From contig CP053161.1 in NCBI GenBank assembly GCA_014607495.2, positions 9,185,115-9,249,114 on the forward strand: 64,000 nucleotides of DNA, written 5' to 3'. This document shows positions 48,938-60,894 of this stretch, one piece after another. Source of the DNA: Carposina sasakii (Eukaryota > Arthropoda > Insecta > Lepidoptera > Carposinidae). The position numbers and the translations under genes were made by a program. The stretch's first letter is position 1. Each line of letters begins with the position of its first letter. Below the pieces are notes generated by a model. That model saw nothing but the letters and a program-made list of their open reading frames with translations. It made no database searches and was not told the origin of the DNA.

Positions 48938-51900
48938 ATGAGGTTTTATGTGAAAATGACCGTGTTGTTTTTAATTAGCTTAATTTGTGCATACGTCAAT
49001 GGTTGTGAGGTAGATGACGTGGCTGTGTACAAAGTGACATTACATACATTGTGGAATGAGGAGCAGTTTCCTAAGGACTACCCACAAAATCGACCTAAAG
49101 CTCAGTGGTCTATTGTTTATGGTAAAAATTCTATTTTAATCTAAGTTTATATTACCCACGTACATCGTACATAGGTAATCTTCCGACAGAAATACAACGA
49201 AATTATTTACTTACACGTGTGTGATAAGTGAAAATAATATATTAATAAGTGAATTTTAAGGTATACGAGTACTTATAAGTTGTATATTATTCAGCATATT
49301 CACTCGGTAAATAAGTTCGTTTAAAACTTTCTTGGAACACGTGCGACTTTACGAAAAAAACCCGAATAATGTCAACACCGAATTAGCGGGCCGGTCACGT
49401 GTAGGAATATTTGCAAGCATGAATTTCTTTTTTTCAAAGGTTTTTACTAGATAATCCGAATTATCTACAGCAGGCCAATAATTAAATCAAAGAGGACTGT
49501 ATTCTAGAAATCCTGTGCAATAATTTAGATAAAAATAATTCGCGAGAACTGCATCCTACGCGAATTCTTTTTCGAACTTATTTAAAACTACCATGTTTTT
49601 CTTGAATCTGATACGATTTATCTACCTATATTTATTTTGTTTTGAATCTAAATAGATTGAACAATACTAGTGAACCGTTTCAATCTAGACTTGGCTATAG
49701 ACTTGGATCTAGACTTCGGTTGTAATCAGCTGCACCTGTAGATCTCATAGCATAGTTGAACTGAAATTGTAGTATTCAAGACTTCTAGTAATTAATTCTA
49801 ATGATTTTATTTAAAAAGAATCTTTATTTCCCATCAATCCTTTACTGTACACTTATAACAAATGACGTTCTGTTTATTAAATTTTTTACTTCGGTTTATT
49901 AATTGAAAACGACCCTTACTGACCCCAGAGCCAAATATAAAGGAGCAACCGAATTAATTGACAATCCTCCCTTTATATTTCGTTTACAATTACGTAATCC
50001 GGAACAAACATTATTTAATTTATTACAAACAACAAATCCCAGAGACACGGACAATGAAAAGAACAAGGAAAGCTAAAAACGGGGAGTTTCCTTTTATCTA
50101 CGTAGTTATGTGACATTTCGCGGCTTCGCTCGTTTCAGATAAGGAGGTATTTATTTGTTTTCTTATTGCCTTTTATATAGAAGCAGCAGATATTATCGTT
50201 TCACTTTTTCTTTGCGATTTCTTTGTAAGAGTAGAACTTACCATTCATTTGACCTTACGTTAATTACCTACCACAATTGTGTATATTTTTCGATAATGAA
50301 AAGGATGCGCCTGTTATACCTATATTTGTCACAGTAAAATTACACCCGTAATTAAGTTTGATATCCAGCCAAACATAATCAACCTCAAATAAAGTGTTTT
50401 TTGTGCTTGTATTTTATATATATGTATGTATACTATTACATCACAAAAAGTTAATTTAAAAATGGAGAACTAACAAACTATTATTGAATATTTTCGTTCA
50501 CAACTATGTAGAATATCATAAAAACTATCAACGGAAACATGAAAAACCAAAACGGAAAATTGCCCAATCGGCATTCCGCGATGTTGAACATATTGTCCGA
50601 TCAGTTTCCTCTTAGAAAAAATATCTATATCTTTACAGCATTAGACCGTGACCAGAAAACGAAGTTGTCTCCATTATATTACGAGCAGATATTGAATTAT
50701 CTCCGGCAGGATATAAATCTTCGAGCACGCCGGTATTTGAACGGCATTTGTCCTTTTTCGACGCAAAAAATCCTTTTGTCTGTTTTCAATCAAAAGAAGG
50801 CGAGTGAATTCCAGGGCTGCCTTTTTAGAGGATTATGACTTGCTTTGTTTGGTGGATATTTTAAGTCTAAAAACTCATTAGGATCTGCGTTAAGCCTCCT
50901 GTTTTTTGTCAACAACTGGGTTTTAAAAACCTATTTTTTCAGGCGTTTTATTAATTGACGGCGTCATATTTAATAAAAATATTTTTATAGAGTATTAATT
51001 TAGCATAAAATATTATTAATTTAGCTAAGTAAGATTACATTATAGATTTACATAGTAAATTACGTGGTATACCTACCGTATTTAAACTCTAGATACTTTA
51101 AATTCAGTTCATAGGTATATTCAGATACAATCTCAATTTAAACCAAACATTTATTAATATTTCACAGCGAAATTTATTTTGTGGCAACCCTAAGTTACGA
51201 TAGTATTACAGTCAGACATTCAAGATCAAATGGATTCGTCATAGAAAATATTTGCGCATTACACACAAATGAATTTTTTACTATCCGGCAAATATTTCCA
51301 GAACAGGTTGACTGTGAGATTTTTTATTAGAGTTTTCCTGAAGATAAGACTACAAAGAGTACAAAAAATAATTACATTTCAAGGTATACCTTAAGTTGAC
51401 AGTTTGATGCAATTTGTTTAATTTGATGTTTTATCTTATAAGATGAAGTACATATAGATATCATAAATTGTACCAAGTAAGTCACCTAAGGTTGTATCCA
51501 TGTTATTTCTAATGATTTACAATTGATACATAAATAAATATTTTCAATTGCGACCTACTACATTTCTTTTTAAATCCTGAGTTCTACTACCATTAGCATT
51601 AATCATAATATCATGTAGATATTATCTACATACACACACTTGTAGTTGTCATAAAGTAATATTGCTATTTTTCATATCAAGGAATCTTATTTTGGGTGCA
51701 AAAAAGACGTTTTTCTTCTCAAGATCTGAAACTAGAAATACTACTAAGATCTGATTTAATTATATGAAGTAATTTGTTACTTGGATAAGGATAATTTGTT
51801 CAACAACGGTGAAATTAAGGTTTGTAGGAGAAGTGCTTTATTTGCATATCTCACTCGGGTTATTCCGGAGCAAATGGCCTATAAAATGCTTCGATAAAGG

Positions 51901-54900
51901 CAAGGTGGGGCTCGATGGGCCATTTTAGAAACTTGTGTCTTTATTTAGTCTAGACAATGTGAAACAAAAACATTAAATTTGTTGTTCCGGTCGATTATAA
52001 TATTGTATTCCTTATAGATTGTCTATACAGAATATCCCAAAAAGGAATATTATGTAGGTATATACGAAAGTAACTTGTCCCAAATCATGCCAAATCTACT
52101 GAACCGATTTAATTAAATTGAAACTGAGGAAAGCCACATTTTCGATACCATAATATAACGATGTGAATACTACTTTAAAATATCTACTTTTTTCAGGTCA
52201 GTCCCATAACAGTTCGTACGCACTCTACCACATAGGAGACGTGGCAAAGGGTTCGGTCAGAACGTTCGCCCAACTCGGAAAGTTGGACAAACTTGTAGAA
52301 GAAGGTGACGATGACCCGAAGGTGTATGACCAGTTCTCAGCGCCACCAATTGGGACCGGTGTTGGCAAAACTTCGAACATGGTGTTTGTTGATGGAGCGC
52401 ATAGTTTTGTAAGTGAAAAAATCCATACTATATTAAAACTAGGAAGAAAGTAAAGCGTTGTCTTTCTTTCTTTTTTAAGATAAAATACCTGGAAGCATCT
52501 AATTCGTTAGAAGCTTTATTGGATTCTTACGTATCTTTCATGAGACAAGTATCAAACGCGTTCTATTCCCTTATACGTAACTAGCAGCTACCCGCGACTT
52601 TGTCAGTACGAATTTATGGTTTATATGTATGTAAGCTATTACTGTCAAGTTTTATCAAAATCAATTCTGTAGTTTTAGCGTGAAAGAGTAACAAACATCA
52701 ATTCTCTTAAACTTTCACGCTTATATTGTTAGTAGAAGTAGGTTAGGATCTTATCTTATAATAACGGGTCTTATTACTCTTATTATTCAATGGATAGGAC
52801 GATATATAAATATAGGACTGGTGTAAAGTAGATTTTTTTCTTTCAGATATCGCTAATAAGCCGAATAATACCCTCCCCTGATTGGTTTGTTGGGGTTGAC
52901 AGCCTTAACTTGTGTGTTGATTCAGCGTGGATTGAACAAATAACTTTGGATGTGCGTACTTACCTTTACATACTATTATTTAAGCTCATTCTATACCTAC
53001 CTACCATTGTCTGGAACTACTGTTGCACTCAAGACAAAACTTATCCCTTGTACCTATATGTAAATCATAACCATGGTTTTGCATAACCTATTTTATACTA
53101 ATACAGTTTGAATATGTGTAACAGTCATTATTATAAAATGAATTTAAATAACAATACTAGATATACCTATACATTATATATTAGTCATCACAAAACCACT
53201 ATCTAACATCCTGTATCTCAAGCATTTTCCCATAAACAGCTAAAAAATATACGTAATTTTTACCTCACTCTTATCGTATTCTGTTGCAGTTAGAACCATT
53301 AGATGCAGGTGCAGCCAGTGGACTGACGTTTACAGCTCCTAAATGGGAGACCTCCCCTCCAGGGCCTGTCACCAAACATGGACCTCGTCAACCTAACCAT
53401 CCTGCTGCAGGCTTTTACTATCCCACGTTGAGAGAGTTACCGACTATTGCCAAAGTTGAGTTTCAAAAGGTAAGTCCAACTTTAAATAGCTCGATCCCAC
53501 TTCTGATATCACATAAATAAAAAAATGAGCATTAAAATATCGTCAATCATTTAAAAAATATATATTTAGGCAAACATTACATAATTAGCTTTTCTTTACT
53601 TACAATCAACAACCTCATTTAATATAAATAACATACATACATACATACCTACAGTCACGCCTAATATCCCTCATAGAAGTTGAGCAAGTTTTATGTGACA
53701 ATCTAGCTCTGTTACTTATCAATGTGATAATTTTATTCCAGTGTTGATTGTTATGTATTTTGTGTACCTAAATAAATAAATAAGTAGAGGTGTGCAATTT
53801 GTGAGCCTACCGCCGCTTTTCGGGTACAAATACAAAAATTTAGTTACCGGTAACTAATTCAATGGGACAGTTACCGAGTAGGTATTATATATAAGCTCTC
53901 TAAGCTATATTATAAACTAGTGGACGCCCGCGACTCCGTCCGCGTGGACTACAGAAAAAATAAAAAGTAGCCTATATGTTAAGTGTAAAAAGTAGCCTAT
54001 ATGTTATCGCGGTTGTCGTAAAAAATTAATTCACGTTTGACCCCTTCCCGTGGGAATTTCGGGAAATCCGTTCCCAGTGCTTCCTCGGGGTCCCAAATAA
54101 ACATATATGCTCAACTTCAGATTCACATGTTTAACCGTTTTCGTAAAAAATAAATAATTCCCGTTGGTCTCCTTCCCGTGGGAATTTCGGGAAATCCGTT
54201 CTAGTGTTTCCTCGCAGTCCCTAATGAACATATATGCCCAATTTCAGCTTCATATGTATAGCGGTTTTCGTAAAAACTATGAATTCCCGTTTGTCCCCTT
54301 CCCGTGGGAATTTCGGGAAATCCGTTTTTAGTCCTCCCTCGCTGTCCCCAATGAACATATATGCCCGATTTCAGCTTCATATGTATAGCGGTTTTCGTAA
54401 AAACTATGAATTCCCGTTTGTCCCCTTCCCGTGGGAATTTCGGGAAATCCGTTTTTAGTCCTCCCTCGCTGTCCCCAATGAACATATATGCCCGATTTCA
54501 GCTTTATATGTATAGCGGTTTTTGTAAAAAATATAGAATTCCCGTTGGTCGCCTTCCCGTGGGAATATCGGGAAATTCTTATAGCCTATGTTCATCCAGG
54601 TCCAATAAGGATTCTAACGGTGAAAGAATTTTTGAAATCGGTCCAGTAGTTTTTGAGCCTATTCATTACAACCAAACAAACAAAGTTTTCCTCTTTATAA
54701 TATTAGTGTAGATAAGTAAAGTGAAATTCAAGTTTATAATGTTGTATGTACTTACACTAATACCTACTCGTAGTAGAGAGCATCTCGCTCTATTGAGCGT
54801 GAAGCGATGTAATGGTGGCTGAGTAGTCGTTAATCAAATTATCCATTCTATTACGCCTTGCCGATAGTTTCCACTAGCTCTGAAATAACTTGTCACACGT

Positions 54901-57900
54901 TATTATTATGCACATTATAATATGGCATGACATGGCTTTGGCGCGTGGAAAATAAATATTTTACAAAAAAAATGCAAACTGCTGTGACCACTGGGTGACT
55001 AAGTAACTTAACGTCCTAGTAGTACGAGTATGTAATTTAGTCACTAACATATGCCAATATACTATTTTTTACTAGAAAAAGTAATTGATAGATAATTAAT
55101 AAAGACGCCAAAGAGATTTTCATCAAATTAAATTATTAAATTATTTCCAATTTTATTTAGGTAAAAGAATATTCAACGAAAGAGCTAAACGACCTTGCCC
55201 GAAGAGAGTTAATTACAAAACTGAAGAAAAAAGATGCAATCAGAGATTTTTCAAGAAGACCAATTAACAAGCGTGTTGAATATGGAGAAAAAAGAGAAGA
55301 AATAGCCACCAAAAACTATTTAGATACACTTAAAGACCTTGAAGAAGACCCGGTCGGTACACCAAGGCCGAATATACCAGATAACTATATAGAGGTTGTG
55401 AGAAGACCGCATACTACAACTACTACGTGAGTATTTTGTGATAGTCTGAGTTTAAGCACGACTTAACATTTAAATAATAAGTACGAGTAGGTACGCCAGT
55501 CTTCGGTTTCCCATCGAAGTGTCTGATATAATAACAGTAGGTTGCAGCTCTGCATATATAAGGTGTTTTCAGAATTAGTGATTTGTTTTTGACACTAAAC
55601 TAGATGGGTAAGAAGAAACTACTTTCACTATGGGACTAACTCCGAAATAGTGAAAAACAGCTGTTCCATGTAATATTGAATAATTACTCCACCGAAATGT
55701 ATAGAACAGCTGTTTTTTTTTTCACTATTTCGGAGTTGGTCCCATAGTGAAAGTTGTTTCTTTTTACCTAACTAGTTTCGTGTCAAAAGCAAATCACAGA
55801 TTTTGAAAACACCTTATATAATTATAAAATCCCAATGTGCAACTGCGTGTAAAATGTTTTTCATACAGATTAGTCTTGGAGCTACTTTACTCATAGAAGA
55901 AAAGGCGACTGTTATTGAAATTAGTCTTCTGCACGTAACACAATCCGCATTGGTTCATTTAACTTACTCACAACTTAATATTATTATATGTCGCCGTATA
56001 CTATTTGAATAATAAATAAATTATTATGTCTAGGACTACAGAGAGCGAGTTTGGAAGCGAGTTAGAAAATATGGATGACGTGGTGTTGGCGGTGGCTCGT
56101 GGCAAGAAGATGGGTCTTGGAAAGCATTTGCCGAGGCATTTCAGATCTCGCCTACATCATGCTGTTAATAAGATACAACGTATGTAAAAAACTACAAATT
56201 GCGCGTTCCTTATATCTTATATAGTGGACGCCCGCGACTCCGTCCGCGTGGACTACAGAAAAAATAAAAAGTAGCCTATATGTTAAGTGTAAAAAGTAGC
56301 CTATATGTTATCGCGGTTGTCGTAAAAAATTAATTCACGTTTGTCCCCTTCCCGTGGGAATTTCGGGAAATCCGTTCCCAGTGCTTCCTCGGGGTCCCAA
56401 ATAAACATATATGCTCAACTTCAGATTCACATGTTTAACCGTTTTCGTAAAAAATAAATAATTCCCGTTGGTCTCCTTCCCGTGGGAATTTCGGGAAATC
56501 CGTTCTAGTGTTTCCTCGCAGTCCCTAATGAACATATATGCCCAATTTCAGCTTCATATGTATAGCGGTTTTCGTAAAAACTATGAATTCCCGTTTGTCC
56601 CCTTCCCGTGGGAATTTCGGGAAATCCGTTTTTAGTCCTCCCTCGCTGTCCCCAATGAACATATATGCCCGATTTCAGCTTCATATGTATAGCGGTTTTC
56701 GTAAAAACTATGAATTCCCGTTTGTCCCCTTCCCGTGGGAATTTCGGGAAATCCGTTTTTAGTCCTCCCTCGCTGTCCCCAATGAACATATATGCCCGAT
56801 TTCAGCTTCATATGTATAGCGGTTTTCGTAAAAAATATAGAATTCCCGTTGGTCGCCTTCCCGTGGGAATATCGGGAAATTCTTATAGCCTATGTTCATC
56901 CATGTATGGGTGTATATATGGGTGTATGGGGTCCCATATAACTTCTAACGGGACCCAAGCCATCCTCACCTGCTCGCGGTGCACCCTGCAGAACAACGAA
57001 CGAGGCTCTGGCGACCCGCCAACACGCATTGGACCAGCGTGGCGGGTTACGGTCCAAACCCCCCCCCCCCATGAGTAGTAATCTAGGAAGGCCCCAAGTG
57101 CCCGGCGGCTCCGGAGGCGACACTGGCGTGTCCGACAGGCGCCGGTCAAGTGCCGGAGCCAGGGGTGCTAAGAATCCCCGGGCGGGTTCCAACTGTACGA
57201 CGACTAATGCTTCGAAAATGGACCATAAGCGTGGGTTATCGCTGGTGACGTACAATGCGCGCACGCTGAGGGAGGACACAAAGCTCGATGAGCTGGAAGA
57301 GGAAATGAGTAAGTTGCGGTGGGATATTGTAGGGTTATCTGAGGTCCGAAGACAGGGCGAGGATACGATAACCCTGAAATCTGGCAACTTACTCTACCAC
57401 CGGGAAGGTGATCATAAGTCCCAGGGTGGTGTTGGGTTTATCGTCCACAAGTCCCTCGTAAACAACATCGAATCCATCACGAGTGTATCGAGCAGGGTAG
57501 CATACCTGATACTCAGAGTATCAAAAAGGTACTCGTTGAAGGTCATCCAGGTATACGCGCCGACCTCGACGCATCCAGATGACGAGGTGGAGGTTATGTA
57601 TGAGGACATAAGTACAGCCATACATACCTCTAAAACTCATTTCTGTGTTGTTATGGGGGACTTCAATGCGAAACTGGGCAAGCGGGGTGAGAATGAGTTG
57701 AAAGTGGGACAATTTGGATCCGGCGACAGGAACCCCAGGGGCCAGAGGCTGGCCGATTTTCTAGAGATGGAGGGACTCTTTATGATGAACTCCTTCTTCA
57801 AGAAGCCGCCTCATAGGAAATGGACCTGGCTCCATCCCAACAAGCACACGAGGAACGAGATAGACTTCATATTGACCACCGATAGACGGATATTCAATGA

Positions 57901-60786
57901 TGTCTCAGTGATCAACAGGGTGAAAACCGGTAGCGATCACCGAATGGTTCGAGGCACATTGAATATTAATGTCAAACGGGAGAGATCACGACTAGTGAAG
58001 TCTACACTCCGACCCTCATCCGTGCACATTCAAAACCCCGAGAGCTTTCAACTCGAGCTGACAAACCGCTTTGCTTGCCTAGAGGATTGCATATCAGTGG
58101 ACGATATAAATAACAGGCTGGTAGAAACTGTCCACACGGTGGGGTCTAAATTCTTTAGACCTAACCGTAGAAATAGACCCCAGAAACTAACTGGTCATAC
58201 CCTCAACCTCATGGCGGAAAGGCGCGCAATGTCTCTGCAGTCCTCTGATGACGCTGAAGCATATCGGCAGCTCAATAGACGTATCTCCAAGTCTCTGCGA
58301 CACGACATCCGCAGCTTTAATACTCGCTGCATTAAGGAGACAATAGAGCGAAACCAAGGCTCCAAAGTGTTCGCGAGAGAATTATCTATTGGGCAGAGCC
58401 AGTTGACGAAGCTGAAGACAGAGGACGGCAGTGTAGCGTCTACCATACCAGAGGTGCTAAGGGAGATTGAGAGGTTCTATGGACAGCTATATACCTCGGT
58501 CGCTAAACCTGTTAGATTAGGCAAAGACCCAAGAGCCAAGCTCACCCGACACTATACTGAAGACATCCCGGATATCAGCCTGTACGAGATTAGGACTGCC
58601 CTTAAACAACTCAAAAACAACAAAGCGCCGGGCGACGACGGAATTACAACAGAGCTTCTAAGAGCAGGTGGAACTCCGGTACTGAAGGTCCTCCAAAGGC
58701 TCTTCAATTCCGTCCTGCTCGAAGGGGTAACGCCGGAAGCATGGAACAGAAGTGTGGTGGTGCTGTTCTTTAAAAAAGGCGATAAAGCCTTGCTGAAGAA
58801 CTATAGACCCATCTCGCTTCTGAGCCATGTCTACAAGTTGTTTTCAAGGGTAATCACGAATCGTCTTGCTCGCAGGTTTGATGACTTCCAGCCTCCCGAA
58901 CAAGCCGGTTTCCGAAAAGGGTTTAGTACCATAGATCATATCCACACGCTACGGCAGATTATACAAAAAACGGAAGAGTATAATCGGCCACTATGCCTAG
59001 CGTTCGTGGACTATGAGAAGGCCTTTGATTCGATCGAGACATGGGCAGTGTTGCGGTCTCTCCAGCGGTGCCATATTGACCATCGATATATCGAAGTGCT
59101 GAAGTGTTTATACAGCAATGCCACCATGTCGGTACGAGTACAGGAGCGGAGCACTGAGCCGATTTCTTTGCAGAGGGGAGTGAGACAAGGAGATGTTATT
59201 TCTCCGAAGCTCTTCACCAATGCAGTGGAAGACGCCTTTAAGCTTCTCGAATGGAAAGGACTCGGCATCAATATCAATGGCGAATACATCACTCACCTTC
59301 GGTTCGCAGACGACATCGTAGTCATGGCAGAATCGCTGAAGGATCTAAGCACAATGCTCGATGGCCTCAATCGAGTCTCCCAACAGGTGGGCCTGAAGAT
59401 GAACATGGACAAGACGAAGATCATGTCGAACGTCCATGTGCCGCCCACTCCTGTACTGGTTGGGAGCTCGATGCTTGAAGTTGTTGACGAGTATGTTTAC
59501 CTGGGACAGACCGTCAAACTAGGTAAGTCCAACTTTGAGAAGGAGGTAACTCGGCGAATCCAACTCGGCTGGGCAGCGTTCGGGAAACTACGAAGCTTAT
59601 TTGTGTCCAAGATACCCCAGTCCTTAAAGACGAAGGTGTTCAACCAGTGCGTGCTGCCGGTGATGACCTACGGTGCCGAGACGTGGTCTCTAACTATGTG
59701 CCTCATAAAAAAGCTCAGGATCGCACAGCGAGCGATGGAGAGAGCTATGCTTGGGATCTCTCTGCGTGATCGAATCAGAAATGAGGAGATCCGCAGACGT
59801 ACAAAGATCACCGACATAGCTGAACGGTCCAGCAAGCTGAAGTGGCAATGGGCAGGGCACATAGCTCGAAGAACTGATGGCCGATGGAGTCGGAAAGTTC
59901 TAGAGTGGATACCACGTATCGGCAAGCGCAGCGTGGGAAGGCCACCCGCGAGGTGGACGGATGACCTGGCCAAGGTTGCGGGCGTCGGTTGGATGCAGGC
60001 TGCTTCCGACCGGTCGGAGTGGAGGTTGTTGGGGGAGGCCTATGTCCAACAGTGGACTTCTCAGGGCTGTAAATGATGATGTTCATCCAGGTCCAATAAG
60101 GATTCTAACGGTGAAAGAATTTTTGAAATCGGTCCAGTAGTTTTTGAGCCTATTCATTACAACCAAACAAACAAAGTTTTCCTCTTTATAATATTAGTGT
60201 AGATATCTTATAGTCTTATAATATTATAGGGCGTGAAAAATAGGGTACATTATCCATAATACTTTGAATAATTGACATTTCATTAACTTGAATTAGCCCG
60301 TTAATAGAGAAGCCGTCCACAAAATTTCAGACACAAAACCACATGTTTATTTTTTATAACAATCTTGAAAAATAAACGTTTGATTAGTGTCTCTATCAGT
60401 GGGCTATAAGAACATTTCACTTAACATACAATTACATCATCTTTTATACACTTCTATAGATATACGGTACATACCTACTAGTAAACACATAATTTAGATA
60501 GAAATATCATGAAACTCTATGCTATCCTAGTTGTATAAAAAATAACTGCTGAGAATTTACATGATTACCGAATTCAATCAATTTTTGCACAGCAAACGAC
60601 TGTTTAGTCTCCACCTGGAGTGAATGGTCACCATGCTCCACCACATGCGGGTTCGGGGAAAAGTTCCGCACACGAGCGGTGGTCCGGCAGAAGAGGGCGA
60701 ATGGAAGAGACTGTCCACGGAAAATGAGGGACTTCAAACACTGCAACCTTGCTGAGTGCACTCATGTGGATTATTTTGAATGGTGA
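48938..60786 (+). CDS. Spondin-family secreted protein (Spondin_N domain plus one TSP1 repeat), complete, seven exons
   Basis: Extracellular matrix protein of the spondin-2/M-spondin/F-spondin group. Exons: 48938-49121, 52197-52408, 52847-52951, 53290-53469, 55161-55426, 56034-56179 and 60608-60786; phases agree throughout, giving 423 residues. Residues 1-22 form a signal peptide ([20 protein letters not shown], then NG). The Spondin_N domain covers about 23-215: [59 protein letters not shown] basic, charged linker follows (about 228-365), then a thrombospondin type 1 repeat (about 366-416: [20 protein letters not shown] ... NGRDCP ... CNLAEC) and a short tail. The W-x-x-W-x-x-C motif could be C-mannosylated. 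The repeat shows only five cysteines; the one usually found before the first Trp is missing, so a short exon in intron 6 may be unseen. Introns 4 and 6 carry near-identical Helitron-like copies. ATTAAA at 60855 may be the poly(A) signal. Named by family only; which spondin paralogue is unsure. Confidence 0.9.
52578..52735 (-). mobile_element. Helitron-like remnant in spondin intron 2
   Basis: AACTAGCAGCTACCCGCGAC on one side, and 'ttttatcaaaatcaattctgtagtttt' then 'cacgcttatattgttagtagaag' on the other. It fits the inverted order of the family's right and left ends. Confidence 0.45.
53916..54712 (-). mobile_element. Helitron-like element, copy A, in spondin intron 4
   Basis: Begins ACTAGTGGACGCCCGCGACT (so the element ends CTAGT on the minus strand) and ends CTCTTTATAATATTAGTGTA GA (left end TC...). 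It contains about five tandem units spaced 127 bases (for example 54234 and 54361) built on CCTTCCCGTGGGAATTTCGG and ATGAACATATATGCCC. Almost identical to copy B at 56220. Confidence 0.8.
55557..55818. mobile_element. Palindromic MITE in spondin intron 5
   Basis: TATAAGGTGTTTTCAGAATT ... 'tcactatgggactaactccgaaatagtgaaaaacagctgttc' is mirrored by 'gaacagctg...cactatttcggagttggtcccatagtgaaag...gattttgaaaacaccttata'. Arms about 110 bases with scattered mismatches and a 30-odd base centre. Confidence 0.8.
56903..60078 (+). mobile_element. Apparently full-length RTE-clade LINE
   Basis: 3176 bases between two copies of the direct repeat ATGTTCATCCA (56892-56902 and 60079-60089); the uninterrupted target is visible once in copy A near 54589-54599. 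It has a GC-rich leader, one long ORF and almost no 3' UTR, ending TGATG, with no poly(A). Truncated relatives in this window end the same way. The intact ORF and clean target duplication point to a recent insertion. Confidence 0.9.
57071..60076 (+). CDS. RTE LINE endonuclease/reverse transcriptase, intact ORF (1001 residues from ATG)
   Basis: Single polyprotein that nicks target DNA and copies the element RNA. The first in-frame ATG is at 57071, after a run of C; the open frame extends upstream to 57029 without ATG. Apurinic-type endonuclease domain at about 55-290: [41 protein letters not shown] and GSDHRMVRG carry the expected Asn, Glu, Asp/Asn and His positions. Reverse transcriptase at about 500-790: [42 protein letters not shown] (motif A), [15 protein letters not shown] (motif B), [12 protein letters not shown] (catalytic FADD), [10 protein letters not shown]. 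The C-terminal region ([35 protein letters not shown]) is typical of lepidopteran RTE elements such as HmRTE. No stop or frameshift seen. It lies inside spondin intron 6 in the sense direction. Confidence 0.93.
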   Translation: MSSNLGRPQVPGGSGGDTGVSDRRRSSAGARGAKNPRAGSNCTTTNASKMDHKRGLSLVTYNARTLREDTKLDELEEEMSKLRWDIVGLSEVRRQGEDTITLKSGNLLYHREGDHKSQGGVGFIVHKSLVNNIESITSVSSRVAYLILRVSKRYSLKVIQVYAPTSTHPDDEVEVMYEDISTAIHTSKTHFCVVMGDFNAKLGKRGENELKVGQFGSGDRNPRGQRLADFLEMEGLFMMNSFFKKPPHRKWTWLHPNKHTRNEIDFILTTDRRIFNDVSVINRVKTGSDHRMVRGTLNINVKRERSRLVKSTLRPSSVHIQNPESFQLELTNRFACLEDCISVDDINNRLVETVHTVGSKFFRPNRRNRPQKLTGHTLNLMAERRAMSLQSSDDAEAYRQLNRRISKSLRHDIRSFNTRCIKETIERNQGSKVFARELSIGQSQLTKLKTEDGSVASTIPEVLREIERFYGQLYTSVAKPVRLGKDPRAKLTRHYTEDIPDISLYEIRTALKQLKNNKAPGDDGITTELLRAGGTPVLKVLQRLFNSVLLEGVTPEAWNRSVVVLFFKKGDKALLKNYRPISLLSHVYKLFSRVITNRLARRFDDFQPPEQAGFRKGFSTIDHIHTLRQIIQKTEEYNRPLCLAFVDYEKAFDSIETWAVLRSLQRCHIDHRYIEVLKCLYSNATMSVRVQERSTEPISLQRGVRQGDVISPKLFTNAVEDAFKLLEWKGLGININGEYITHLRFADDIVVMAESLKDLSTMLDGLNRVSQQVGLKMNMDKTKIMSNVHVPPTPVLVGSSMLEVVDEYVYLGQTVKLGKSNFEKEVTRRIQLGWAAFGKLRSLFVSKIPQSLKTKVFNQCVLPVMTYGAETWSLTMCLIKKLRIAQRAMERAMLGISLRDRIRNEEIRRRTKITDIAERSSKLKWQWAGHIARRTDGRWSRKVLEWIPRIGKRSVGRPPARWTDDLAKVAGVGWMQAASDRSEWRLLGEAYVQQWTSQGCK
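60225..60450. mobile_element. Diverged mariner-type MITE copy
   Basis: 'gtccacaaaatttcagacacaaaaccacatgtttatttttt' and 'aatcttgaaaaataaacgtttgatta...cagtgggctataag...ttcacttaacatac' follow the order of 48279-48541 with many changes. Confidence 0.5.
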
Positions 60787-60854
60787 TCTCACATGAAGGT
60801 TTATAGTCATGTGTGTTTTGTAAATGTTTTGTAATTGATATTAGACAATTTTTT

Positions 60855-60860
60855 ATTAAA
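60855..60860 (+). terminator. Possible poly(A) signal of the spondin gene
   Basis: ATTAAA lies about 70 bases after the stop codon; no AATAAA was noticed nearer. Confidence 0.35.
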
Positions 60861-60894
60861 GAGCGTCCAAATTCTTTTATAGGCGTTTTTTTTC

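Larger units (their letters stand above)
56220..60203 (-). mobile_element. Helitron-like element, copy B, in spondin intron 6, split by a LINE
   Basis: Same sequence as copy A at a constant offset of 2304 bases, differing at only a few positions (for example TTTGACCCC versus TTTGTCCCC). It is interrupted after 'tatgttcatcca' by the LINE 56903-60078 and resumes 'ggtccaataaggattctaac' to the same end. The first bases differ from copy A (TATAGTGG in place of ACTAGTGG). Confidence 0.8.

Noticed and set aside
54050..54560. Regularly spaced repeats that could suggest a CRISPR array
   Set aside because: Units are about 127 bases, nearly identical throughout with no unique spacers, and the genome is eukaryotic.
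54031..54711. Repeated frames such as [20 protein letters not shown]
   Set aside because: They are translations of 127-base tandem units in a Helitron-like element; the unit is not a multiple of three, and the same frames recur at 56335-57078 and (inverted) 10441-10665.
57412..60086. Antisense and shifted frames inside the LINE
   Set aside because: Shadows of the intact reverse transcriptase ORF; no independent support.
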